A DNA stretch of 64,000 nucleotides from assembly GCA_002900995.3 (NCBI GenBank), contig CM035314.1, positions 1,147,252 through 1,211,251 of the forward strand, read 5' to 3'. This DNA is from Ganoderma boninense. Its lineage: Eukaryota; Basidiomycota; Agaricomycetes; Polyporales; Polyporaceae. Shown piece by piece: positions 12,084-23,703 of this stretch; the stretch's first letter is position 1; each line of letters begins with the position of its first letter. The translations under genes and the position numbers were made by a program. The notes under the pieces are model-generated. The model had not been told where the DNA came from and did not search any database. It saw only the letters and a program-made list of their open reading frames with translations.

Positions 12084-14057
12084 TCAGGCCATCCCCTTCT
12101 CACTCTTGGAGTCGGAATCGCTTGGCAGAGAGGTCGTCTCCAGCGAGGGCCCGACCTTTTCTGTAAACGTGCCGAAGACGTCTTCAAGGTCGGTTTGGCC
12201 AAGCGACGCTGGGGGGAAAAGTCGACTGAGGAGGACGTGAACCGACGCGCTCAGGACGAAACCCAAGGGCCATGCAAGGTCATAGCACCGGGTCCATCCG
12301 ATAGAGACGTTGATTGACTCCGGGGATACCGCGGCGACGAAGCCCGCTGCTCCCTATCAGCATGACAAGACGCGACCTGGGATGAATGAAACGCACGCAT
12401 GAGGGCCAAACGCCGCAGGTCCACGCAGCAAGCGCTCGGAAATTGATGCCGTATGTGAAGTAGTACATTGAGTTCGGATTGGGCATGTATAGGTGCGAGA
12501 GACGAAGTTTGCTTCGCCTGACGATGAGGTAGTCGGAGACCATGATTCCCTGGGCATACTGATGAGAGAACGACATAGGTGCATCGAGAGCGAACGTACC
12601 GTGAGCGGTCCGAGGAACACGGAGAAAGAACTCATGACGGTCAAGAAAACGCTCGTCCCGGTGAGCAGTTTCCATGGGCATATCGCGATCCCGAGTGCGG
12701 CGGTGATCAATGCACCCCTGCAAAAAAGAGAGAGGTTAGTGCATGCATTCAGACGCGTCGGGAGCGACACACCGTCTGATGTTGAGATACTTAGGGAATA
12801 AGCCAGCGAGATCTATGCCTCCGGATATTGCGTTCCCAGCGATGTTGATCCCGAACTGGGACAGCACGAACGCGCATCCTGCGAAGAAGCACGCCGCCCT
12901 CGCTCCGGGGCCGCCACGGAGCTGGACCACTTCCAGCAGATCATACGGCGCCCAGAGCAGCCCGTCATCGGGATAGAAACCAGCTGCGCAGCTCGTGACG
13001 ATGACGCCGAACAGGGCGATAATGATAGAGCTAAGGGGCACGATAATGAGCTGACTGAGGATTTGCGCCTTGGGGTACGCGGCGAAGCGCGTGTAGTCGC
13101 TCTGGTTGAGGATGCCGGCAGATATGCTGCCGATCGTCGAGCTGATGCCATACGCCATCGCCCAGCCTAGTTGAGCGCTCCCGGTTAGCGGCTGGACGCC
13201 GCTGAGCTGGCTGGGGCGGGTGAGGAGTGGGCCGCCACCGCCTTCTTTCGCGAGTGCCCATATGAAGATGGCAAATGTCGCGACCGTCATGATGACGCTT
13301 CCAAAAAGGAAGGGCTTGCGGTAGTATTCTGGTGGCACAATCATGAGCGGGATTGAGATGACGGCGAAAATGAGGATGCCAATGAGATCGTTCGTCCTGT
13401 TTGGAAGGGAGGTCAGAAAGCGACTAGAGCTGTTGATTTGACTAAGGCTCCTTACTCAATGCCGGCGTCCGAAGGAAGAGTATTGCGCAATCTATAGAAA
13501 CTCGGCCAGATGCTGCCGATAACGACTTTCACCTGGGAGATTGTTGTCAATGTTTATAGGCAAGTATGGTACCGGCGCTGAACTGACACTCTTTCCGCCG
13601 CTGGAATCGGGTGAGTAAATAGTGGCTTCGCGGAAGGTGCAAGTACTCACAAAACAAGTTGTACGCCATACCACACAAGGGAAAGCAATATCCTCATCAA
13701 CAGAGGGAAGAAGCTCCCGAAAACACCCCATACGAAGCGATTGTAAACGGGGAATCCAACATGCCACTCTGCGCCAACGAAACCGTTTGCGACCACTGCG
13801 AGACCGACGATAAGTTGGCCGACAACGACGGAGACCATGGCCTGCCAGACGTTGAGGCCCAGGCCGAGGAGACTCGATGCCGTCGTCCATCCGCTGATGT
13901 TGAAACCGGTCAAGAGCCAGAAACCGACAAAAGACCATGCGCCCCAGGTCCGGCGGGAAGGTGGGAGAGGTATGATGTCGCGGTTGATCCAGGCGGTTAC
14001 CGGTCCTTCATCTTCGTTCTTGCGCCCTACCTCGAGTCGCTTGAGTAGTTGAGACAT
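12084..14057 (-). CDS. NCS1-family nucleobase/allantoin/uracil permease
   Basis: A proton-coupled plasma-membrane importer of the nucleobase:cation symporter-1 family (PF02133), with the usual 12 transmembrane helices. Seven exons: 13651-14057, 13588-13600, 13456-13532, 12773-13396, 12600-12717, 12397-12549 and 12084-12353, exactly 554 codons including the stop. Hallmarks are the cytoplasmic WINRDIIPLPPSRRTWG start, helix-1 GFNISGWTTASSLLGLGL, IWPSFYRLRNTLP, WAMAYGISSTIGSISAGILNQSDYTR (family-signature helix 5-6 region), GNAISGGIDLAGLFPKYLNIRRGA, SVFLGPLTGIMVSDYLIVRR, and the tail PLGFVLSASVHVLLSRLFPP. The second exon is only 13 nt (GGKS codons); it is required to restore VQxxGGxSVKVVI and keep the frame. 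The start at 14057 fits family N-termini, though upstream in-frame codons exist. Substrate (uracil, allantoin, uridine, thiamine-type) cannot be decided from sequence. Confidence 0.92.
13588..13600 (-). other. 13-nt microexon of the NCS1 permease
   Basis: On the minus strand, CGGCGGAAAGAGT is flanked by an acceptor (GATTCCAG) and a donor (GTCAGT). The introns are 50 nt (13601-13650, GTGAGT...CAG) and 55 nt (13533-13587, with a CATTGAC branch site). Including it converts a frame stop into the family sequence WYGVQ...GGKSVKVVIGSIWPS. Leaving it out gives an immediate TGA. Confidence 0.8.
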
Positions 14058-17000
14058 GGGCGAATGCACAGGGGACTCGTTTGGACTGCGATGGCGGGGG
14101 TCAGTCGGTTGACAGACAGCCATGCCCCAGCTATGTAGCACCACCCACTGCCTAGATAAATGTATATGCTGGGTAGCCGGGAGATAAGGAGCGTTTAAGA
14201 CGTCCACATGACATACCTCCGATCCGTTGGGCCCGCTGACGAATATCTCCCTACCTTTTGAAACACGGATTTTACTCCGATCACCGCATTAAAAAGGATG
14301 CCTTACTTACGGTATATCAGAATGAGGTCTATTATCACTAACTATAGGACAGACATACCTTGACGAGGCAGACGCCGCCAGACATCTAACTGTAGGGTTG
14401 ATCCACTGCCTATATGCCCTTGATTAAAAGAAGCTGGGCAATCACATTCGGACGGAGGATCGAGATGGGAAAGCGATGGACTGAAAGTCGAATGCAGGGA
14501 TCAGTTACTGCACTACCACAAATTATCGCGGTGACCCGCGGCCGGGGGTATATCTGGCGGATATGAATGGTACCTGGACTGGACCCAGGTAGCGCAATCA
14601 TCTTCCCATGTTATCCTTGCATTGCCTTGGAAAGTTGAGGGTCCGCGGGTTATCGGTATAGGTGACGAGGGTGGAGGCTGGTGGAGGAGGGAGGCAAGTG
14701 GAATATCGTTCGACTGCTAGGCAAGCGAAGGCCCGGTGCGAGCCGGTGCGGCAAAGTGGCTCCGGTGTGGCCGTGCCGGCGCTGTCCGGATTTCTCCAAC
14801 CGGCGTCTCCAGGAGTCGTCTACGGTCTTCCTCGTCTATCCGAGTCCGTCAAGTCGACCGTCAACGCGTCCTTCTAGGTACCTCGCCGGCTGCGGCTGCG
14901 GTTGTCTCTATTAATTGCATACTGGCATGAACGCCCCATCGTACGTGGTATAGTTGAAGGGAATAGACCTCAGACGAGTGTGTTTGATCCTCAGCCCAAC
15001 CAGTTTCCATGCAGTGCTGACCGTCTTCAATATCCTCACAGGTATTTCGCTCGTTGGGTTATGTGCATGCTTTCCTGCGACGTTGGTGAGCATATCTCTG
15101 TCTCTGATTCCTAACCCGAAGGCCCCTTCGCTGACAACAGTATTGTGCAGTTGCTTACGGACCACTTTCACTTCCAGCCCCGTCAGCGTGAATCCTGTTG
15201 AATAAGCATCCTTTGTTGCAGGAAGGCAGGTGGCTGGGCTATCTATTCGACATGCAAGCGAAGTGTGTCCAGGTGGCTCTAGCCAACCTCTTATCCGTGG
15301 TTGAAACCTTTCAAACAGGGTGCGACTGCGCACTTTCGGAACTCCAAGGACGGAGGATTCGAACGAATGCACGTCTTCTGTTCCAGTCTACACTTTTCCG
15401 CCGACTACTACAGAGTTCTGTTTGACTTTTTAAAGAAGCAGATTCACAGGGTCCACCCGCGTAACAATATCTTCTTGCCCGCTCACACAGAATATATACT
15501 CCCGAAAGACTGGAGTGGCGCACCGTGCGGGACCGTCCTGATTCTTCCCTCGGAAGAGAACCGATGAATGCGACCAAAGTGCGACAGACGCGAGTACGCC
15601 ATGCGGCTCCCGAATTCGGTCGCGCAGCCAGGACCCGAATCACGCTACCAACACCACCCTCATCGGAAGGGTGTCGTCGCTCTTCTTCGACGGAAACACG
15701 ATGCAGATTCGATGGAGGGTGACAGGGGGGTGAACGTTGTTACCCGACCTGCACATTGACGAGCACTCACGCACTTTGACGTCAAATAACAAGGGTACAA
15801 TCGAAAGCTGCCGAGATGGGTTCCATCTCCAGCCTGACTGCGCGTTAGAATGGGCCATGCGAAGGCTCGGGCCCGTCGCGGACTTCGGAATCGAGAGATC
15901 ATCCAGATGGAAGCGATCATCCTGAACGTACAGATCGCTTCTTCGGATAGGAAGCTGCCATCCGCCGGAGTCTAGTTCTGTCCTTTCTAGGGCCTGTCCG
16001 ACGACCGCGGGTAAAGATAAGTTCTCTGTCATTTCAGCATCCAGTTCAGGCAGTCGCTGACCCACACCCAAGGAAGATGGCGATCAACGCAAATACGGCT
16101 CGCTCAACGTCGACGCTCATGCCGACGCAGAAGTCGCTCATGGCGTTGCGAGGATCTACATGCGTGTCGCATGGTAAGCGCCCCATGCCCCGATGCTTGA
16201 ATGCTAACTTACAAATCGACGGATCCGCAGGACTTCTGGGGACTCCACGGGGGCTCATCCTCCTCTCCTCCTCTCCTCCTCTCCCGGGCGACGGCGACAA
16301 TGTTGAGCCGCAAAAGAGCTACGGGAGAACACGGCGCGCTGTCCTCCGGAACATCAGAGCACCCAGCGAGCAGGACACTGAACGATCCGATCCAAGCAGA
16401 ACGGGATTCTTGTTGTAAATAATTGAGCATGGCCCGGCGGACGTCCTATTCCCACATGTGAGTAGATTCGATTATTTGAGAAGGGCTCAGGTTCGTCGGA
16501 GTGTGGGGAACTTCTTGGCGAAAGCGTTCCTCAGAGACCTGAGGAAACCAGTGAACACTGTGAGAAAATCCGGAGTCAAGAATCTAGGCCCGCGCCAGCG
16601 TAAGTTGTGGCAAAGAAAGCATCAAGGATTGCGGTTCTCGCCGGTGGAAACAAATTTAGATGCTGACTGAAACAGCTTTCAGCACGGAATGTCAAGTTGC
16701 AAAACACCAGCCCTGGCCTCTTACCTCTTTGGTCCTTGACAGGCCGGTGTCGTCGGTCGAATGGAAGTACGCCTCAGCTCCACCGACTGCTCGTGACTGA
16801 CTGGTATGTGGTTTGCACAGCACTTATCTAAGTCACTCATGCAACAAACCATCTGCTTAGTATGCGCTGCGAGTGGGTTATCCCGAGCCGAACCGACCGG
16901 ACACTGTGGCAAACGCTTACGGGCAAGTAGGCTGAGAATACAGGACTAGGTACGGACCAGATCACCTTGAATGCCGCTCATTGGGAGAAATGGCGGCTCA

Positions 17001-17579
17001 GGAAAGGTCCGGTTGTCACACATGGTTTAAGACAACCGGACACCTCCGCGAAGGGCTTGGAATGCCGTATGACACGTCAGTGTGGTTGGCAGTAGTTCAG
17101 CGGCGGGCGGTGCGCCAAGGGTTGTACCGGCCCACGTTACGGGCGATCATGAATTATGTTGCACGATGCTTCCTCTCAGGCTAGCCACCTTGTTGATGAG
17201 CAGTCTTCTAAACCTCGTCGGTCTTGGATCCTGTAACCTCCCACGCTGAGCACGACGGGAACTGGACCTTAAAACAGGTTCTAAATCGAATCGTCGGCAA
17301 CACTTGAAGGTTGAAGTGGGAGACTTCATCAGGGCTTTGAGGGGAGACCCGTTTTCACTGTGCTCAATGTGTAATGGTAACTAATCAGACATCCGAGTCT
17401 CCAGCGGTGCTATTTTTTTTTCTCCTCCTTAAGTTCCGAGCTGGAGAGGTTGGAGTAACTTTGAGCTGCGGACGGCACCATCTGCGGTGGCACCAGCAAG
17501 CAACTGTCAGACCAACTTCATCACTGGATACTCGACCGCGGATATGTTAGGGCCCGAAGATTGGTGGATGGCATACATG
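14058..17579. other. Gene-poor region, possible decayed sequence
   Basis: No intact gene is supported. The stretch next to 14057 should contain the permease promoter. Between about 16050 and 16320 several short segments match, in the same order, segments at about 21520-21740, including an apparent GTAAG...CGCAG intron boundary at 16175-16230. This looks like the remnant of a gene duplicated together with the downstream HET gene; I cannot name it. Other frames here are short and featureless. Confidence 0.35.
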
Positions 17580-18006
17580 GACCGCGATCATGTCGGCGAT
17601 GTGATATGATTTCCTGCTGTTCATGTGGGCGTGAGTCATTTCATTCCACTTATGCGCTTTTCGTTTCACGTCCAGAGGCGACCGATCCCGACATGCTATA
17701 CACCTAGTCGCCTATGTGGTTTGCACTATTCTCAATCCAGCATTTCATCGTACGCCACCCGAAGGTATCCTTCCACACACAATGGAAGTTTATCGAAAAC
17801 TCACGGCATGAATAGTCGGATCTCATGTATATATACGGGGCGCACTCTACGTCGGGCATCCCCCACTCCCTCGACTCTTTTGAATCATCTGCATCCCTCT
17901 CTACATCCTCACCAACTCTACCCCATTCAAGCATACATACAAGTAGTGAGTCTTCCCTCATCTACTGACGTCGATACGCCCCACTAAGAACTGCTTGCAG
18001 GTAAAC
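17580..18006 (+). promoter_or_regulatory. Upstream region of HET copy 1, shared with copy 2
   Basis: An 18-base segment, GACCGCGATCATGTCGGC, occurs about 427 bases before the ATG of HET copy 1 and again at 23231-23248, about 473 bases before the ATG of copy 2. Both leaders then have CT-rich stretches and an apparent 5'-UTR intron just ahead of the start: donor GTGAGT near 17945 with acceptor TTGCAG near 18000 in copy 1; donor GTAAGT near 23646 with acceptor AAACAG near 23701 in copy 2. The promoter was therefore duplicated with the gene. Confidence 0.5.
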
Positions 18007-20228
18007 ATGCGACTTCTAAACACCAAGACAGGCAAATTTATCCTTGTAGAGCATCCACGTACAGCCCACTATGCCATCCTTTCGCACGTCTGGTCGAGGC
18101 AGGACAGCCCCGACTATGTTCCAGAACAGACGTACCAAGACGTCTGCCGTATCATCGACGAGCACAGCGACCCTGACAACCCATCCCTTGCAGGAGAACC
18201 CCCTAGCTCTGCGGGGCATTCTGTCTCGGCGGGCTCGGTTGGAGCCATGCCATCCTCCACAACCGGCAATTGCATCCTCCCCTACCTCTCCGACAAGATT
18301 AGACGCTTTTGCGAAGTCGCGTCCGCCGACGGCTTCGACCTCGCATGGGTAGACACCTGCTGCATCGACAAGACAAACCTGCCGAACTCGATGAGGCCAT
18401 TGCCTCGATGTACGACTGGTACTCCTACGCGAAGGCCTGCTACGTGTTCCTTTCCGACGTCTCCAGCTACGCCGCTCCTCCGAGGTCGAGGGTCCGGCCC
18501 GGGGGACACTGGGAAACGGAGTTCCGCCAGAGCCAATGGTTCTTACGGGCATGGACTCTGCAGGAGCTGCTGGCACCGAACGTAGTCATCTTCTTCTCGA
18601 AGGACTGGCAAGTCCTAGGCTCGAAGCATACGCTCGCCTCGCTAGTGGAGGACATCACGTCTATCGAAGCCGCCATCATCAAATGCAAGAAGTCTTTGAA
18701 CGAGGTCAGCGTTGCTCGTCGCATGGCGTGGGCAGCGCCGAGGAAGGCTGCACGAGAGGAGGACCGTGCATACTCGTTGCTTGGCATCTTTGGTGTCAAA
18801 ATCAGGGTTGTGTACGGGGAAGGAAGCTACTCCTTCTACCGACTTCAGGAGGCAATCATCGAAGAGATCCCCGACCAGACCATCTTCGCATGGCAGCTGT
18901 GTCCGCCGCAGAGGAATCTCCTACCTGGAACATTCTCTCGCCCCTCCGATGCACACCGGCGCTCCTCTACCCTTCTACCCCTGTCATCCGGTGCGACCAC
19001 CACTAAACGGCTCCCTAAGCCGCCTCTCGATGCCGTTTATGACCCACGGCAATATCTCCTTGCCAATTCGCCCGAACGACTTCGCGAACTCCTCCGACCT
19101 CACGCCACTCTCTCGGGAGGAGCTTGTAGAGAGTCTGCCTGGCATCCTACCCATAGATGCCATCCAAACGTTCAAGCCCACCGTTCATGGGATATCGGCA
19201 CGTCTTCCTCTGGTCCAATTTACCACAGCCTCTGGCGCGTCCGATTCAGCCTCATATCTCGCCCTCCTCGCTTGCAAGTTTGGTGAAAGTTCGAAGGCAC
19301 TGGTCGCTTTGTTGCTACGCCCTCACGACGACGTTCCGAGCGTTCAAGCGTCGCAGTATATCGTGGGCACGACATTAGGCGAAGTGTCTCCTCTGCCCTC
19401 CGAGGGCCGCCTCCTCTCGCCTGCACCCCTTGCTCCTTCTTACGTGCGTGCCACGGTTCTCACCCTAGAACAAGCTGCCAAGTTTCGTGACACATTCGTC
19501 CATGTCGATATATTCATTGCCAGCCGCCCTTCCCGTGCCCAGCACAGGCTAGAACATGATCTCCCTCTCTATAGAGATATCCAGGCCACGACGGACACAT
19601 TCAGGATCACGCCCTGCGGTTGGTCGTCGAGGCTATTGACTCAGCAAGGATACACCATGCTTTTCCCTCCCACCCGCAGCCGCGTCACGCTGAACCCTGG
19701 ACTTTTCCTCGAGGACATCGCGACACGCTTTGTAATCATCCAGCAAGGCGTAGCTGCAGGCGGTCCCAGCCTTGACGTTCAAATTGGACGCCTGTGCACC
19801 AACGACGCGCAAGGCCTGGGGGTGGCTGTTACATGCGGTAGTAACATGGATCTTGCAGATGGCTATTCGGACTTTACCCGCAATACCACTCCCACATCTC
19901 TTCGTGGACCTGTCAAGGCGGCGCTGCAACGAAGGAGCTCGATCTCGTTTCCTCTCGCGGAACGGAACTCACGTTGAGGCTCGTGTTCACTCAGGAATCC
20001 AGTGGTGATAGTCCTCGCGGTACCACAGTGGGGAACACTGGCAGCTCCTACCGACTCGGAGCCGAGATTTTTGACATCCTGGAGGAGCCTGAAAGCCATC
20101 AGCTTGGGGATCCTGCGAGTAGTCATGGACGTAATGCGCACCATGCTCCCCAAATGACTCGCGGAAATAATCCATGGTACATCCCTTCCCTTCCAATCAT
20201 GATCACCCTTGGTCCGGAGAACGTCTGA
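18007..20228 (+). pseudogene. HET-domain (heterokaryon incompatibility) protein, copy 1, three frame breaks
   Basis: A homologue of basidiomycete HET-domain proteins (PF06985), which in other fungi trigger cell death after fusion of unlike strains. The start is MRLLNTKTGKFILVEHP..HYAILSHVW. The domain continues with YLSDKIRRFCEVASADGFDLAWVDTCCIDKT, SMYDWYSYAKACYVFLSDV, WFLRAWTLQELLAPN, FFSKDWQVLGSK and EEDRAYSLLGIFGV, all standard HET motifs, followed by a long C-terminal region shared with copy 2. The frame is broken three times by comparison with copy 2: a missing C at about 18378 (inside CCIDKT..PAELDEA), an extra A at about 19075 (YLLANSP/DDF), and a third shift near 19915-19930. The first two cancel, so most of the protein between the second and third breaks is back in the original frame. 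Three indels make a non-functional gene likely, with assembly error as the alternative. Confidence 0.82.
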
Positions 20229-23200
20229 GCCCGAGCAGATGAACGATGGCGTTACGGGTGCCGGCGACTGCGAGGAGAAGGAGGCCTGTCGCAACGGACA
20301 ATGTTTTGGATGTCGAGGAGCTGCATAACGAAATTAGCTCGAGAATACTGAATATATTGGAAGATACGGTGAATAATTATGTATTGCTTGCGACGATTTG
20401 TCGTCCGAGTCAATGATGCGGGCTTGCGATTGAGAATACTATGGAGTCAAAAAGAGCAGGGAAGAAACTTGACAAATTACCTGCAGAGCATTGACATCGT
20501 CTCACTCTCTTCCCCTTCTTCCCTCCGTTGATACACATGCACTGACGGCACCTCACCGCGATCGCAGCCCCAGCGTCTTGTCTCCTCATTTGATTGACTT
20601 AGCGAGATATTCCACATGAAGCACAGATGGAATCCAGCAGGATACATTGAGCAGCAATTTCAAGGACTCGGACAAGGGATCGTTAGCTGGGTCGAACTTG
20701 AATTAGGCCAGCTTCAAACGGAAACCAGTGTGCTACTAGCGTACGCGCGCTTCCTCTGCGCGGGCCGGTCCGATGTGTCCGAAGTGTGCCAGTGGCGTCT
20801 GGCTGCTGGCGACTGGAGTCTGGCAGTCATCGACATCGCTTGGTTATGTGTCTCGACCGTCAACGTCTTCACTGGTAGCAGCATCCAAGCCCTCTTATCA
20901 CCCACATACCATGGCTCTGTGCTCCATATGAGCAGTTCCAAGACCTCTAGAGAAGTCAAGTCTTACCTTCAATGGACATCCTCGATGAAACCCTGGACGA
21001 TCTTTTAGTGTCTGGCGCTTAGCCTTAACGCAGAACACTCTCGTTGGTTTTCCCGTCGTCTCAGGAAATGTTATGTTTAACAACTTTGTAAGCACCCTTT
21101 GATATAGGATGTCGACGACCGGGTTACGGGGAGCACCGTCACGCACGGATAACCATTCAAGTTGGGCTGCCTCTTGTGAGTCGTTTCTTTGACGAACTTT
21201 ACCGATGGATTCGATGTGGATCAACCTTGTTACACGACTTACGCATCCTCAGGGCTGTGTACAGCCTAGTCTGCCAGAACGTGAGCACGGTCGAAGGATG
21301 CCGCGATAGCTACCACGCCGAGTCTGGCTACATGGAATAGTGGGTTGTACGCGCACTCGTTCTCGACTCCAACTCCTGAACGAGACATTTTACAGAGCCT
21401 GCGCTTCATCGAACAGAAAGCAATCGTCTTCCGGAGTCCGGTTGTACTGTCTTTTCTGAGGTCTGGCCACGCACACGGATACAGGGAAGGTATGAGACAA
21501 CTTAACGCCCTATTACGACAGTTCCTGACCACATCCAGGGAAGATGGCATTTATCACAAACGTAGTTCGCCTCATGCCGACAGCGTTCCTGTTCTCCACC
21601 CAAATGCCTCACGCCGTCGTTACAATTTTATGGTGGCACAGTAGGCACCTCATTCCCTTGTGCCCGACTTCTTACGGATCCACAGAACACCAGCGGGCTC
21701 TCCTTGGAGATGGCAAGAACGTTGAGCCACTGTTCATCATTTTGTTGAATCTCTGCCACCGTGCGGTTTCCGACGCTCTGGGCGATGTGGACGCGTGTCG
21801 ATGTCAAAGAGCACTCCGAGGTATACCGTAATGCGTACGCAGCCTTACCGCCGACAACGCAGTACAGACGTCATCCGAATGGGGATAATAAGTCCGACAT
21901 TCACAGGGCAGGATGTGAGTGGAATCTGCATCAGCGATATCGAGACATATGCACCGGGACGCACCTCTGAAAACGAGGAACTTCTGCTGGAATGACCGCT
22001 GTGTCATGGAGCACAGAGAATCGGCGCTCGGCAAGGGAAGTCCGGACCTAAGAGCCCCGAGCGCTGAGTGCGGGTGCTGTGGCAAAGAGGATACTGACAC
22101 TGTGGAACGCATATTAGTAAGTCATTCAGCGCTGTTGAATAGTAAAGCGAATATGGGCATTGACTCAGACAAGTCTAACAGCGAACAATCAAGAAACCAG
22201 CCCTAAACTCATCTTTCGACCGCTTCCCGGAGCACTGGTCTCCAATATGTTCATCAAGTAAGTTGCCTTCCCTTCGTGTATGTCTCCTTGCGGCATAGCC
22301 TTTGGCTTGAGCAAATGGGTCCACAGCCACGACCGTATCTCATTGATTCTGTTCCATTGTCGAGGTATGTGCATTCTCTGAACCTCGATTCAGCATGTCA
22401 TTGGCTACAGTCCTTTTGTCTATCCGATGGCCTTCTTGGGCATCATCAGAACCTCAATGTGGTGCGCACGGGAAAACGTGGGATAGAGAAGTTGGGCGAC
22501 TTGATTCCCATCCGATCTCTTCACTTGCAGTCCATCGCCTCAAAGTCGATTTAGCGGCGGTGGAGGTGCGAGTTCCACCCAGGTACTCTGCCATTGGGCA
22601 TGGTGTACGTGCCTCCTGCACCGTAGCAACGCGGTGGGTAATCATTAAATTGTGAACACGCAATTGCAACGAGTGACAAATCGACTGCACCCTTGCAGCT
22701 TCCATGCTTGGGCATGACCCGATTCCCCGGATAAGCCGGCCATTGCTACTTTTTTCAGCGTATATCCTAGTTCTGGGGAACAGCTAATAGACACGAAAAG
22801 GATTGGGCGCCGCTTGGTGCGCCAGGGGGCTATGCACTCCCCTACAGCAGGCGATCATTGTCCCGAGGCCGCCACGCGCGTGCCGTAACGGACCTCCCTG
22901 GACGCAGCATTGACGGCGGGCGGTGACTCCTTTGAACGCTCCGATAGCTTCTCGGCCATACTCATGCTTTCGGTGCTCAGGGAAACTGTCGTCAGCTCGA
23001 TCAGGCTCGAACTAGAAATGAGGCCCGCCCATAGTTTAGCTTCCCAAATGTTTCCGAAGAACAAGTTTCCACGGAGGTTTGGACTACGAGTGGCTTGGTT
23101 CAATCATATACCACCGAGCACGAGATCAAGGGTTGTGGTACCATGCTCACTAACGAACATCGGCTCCAAACCCCCGGACATTTGGTGGCCCAGGTACTAG

Positions 23201-23230
23201 TAGTCGACCACCAATGAATTATCATTGCAA
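20229..23230. other. Gene-poor spacer between the HET copies
   Basis: No intact gene is recognised over 3 kb. About 21520-21740 resembles 16050-16320 in order and spacing. A minus-strand frame at 22855-23103 encodes a short serine-rich, coiled-coil-prone tail (ELTTVSLSTESMSMAEKLSE) that might be the end of a lost gene. This spacer looks like the degraded upstream part of a duplicated block. Confidence 0.3.
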
Positions 23231-23703
23231 GACCGCGATCATGTCGGCAATATAGTCGGGTATCTTCTGACAATCTCGGTGAGTGTCTCTCGCCGCTGTG
23301 TCCTCGCGACCGCTTCCATACATGTGTAACAGACAGACAAGGGGTTTACGTTGGCTGTACACGTAGACGCCTTAATGTCATTCCAGCGTCAGATCCTATC
23401 ATCCTGGTTAGCTCTCGCCGGACACTTGTTCGGTGGTCAAGATCATCCTACCAGTGCTGTGGTACATAGTAGTACGTGGTTCGACTGACATATATATGCA
23501 TGTTTGTCGAGTGTACTACATGCCTCCAGCAACCTCTATTCTGGTACCGATCTCCATCCCTTGCTACATCCCTTCGGTCTTCCCCCAGAACACTTCTCAC
23601 TCGATTGCGAGTAACTCGTATCCAGTTCACTCCGCTGAATCTACCGTAAGTTCTCGCACGTCGACGGCAATAAGCACCACTGACATATTATTTTCAAACA
23701 GCA
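23231..23703 (+). promoter_or_regulatory. Upstream region of HET copy 2 with 5'-UTR intron
   Basis: It begins with the same 18-base segment seen upstream of copy 1. It ends with a probable 5'-UTR intron (GTAAGT near 23646 to CAAACAG near 23701) two bases before the ATG. The arrangement parallels copy 1. Confidence 0.45.

Noticed and set aside
15640..16071. Minus-strand frame of 143 codons
   Set aside because: No family recognised, no supporting splice structure, and it overlaps the region thought to be duplication debris.
20616..21008. Plus-strand frame of 130 codons with some hydrophobic stretches
   Set aside because: No consistent membrane topology, family motif or splice context; a chance frame is more likely.
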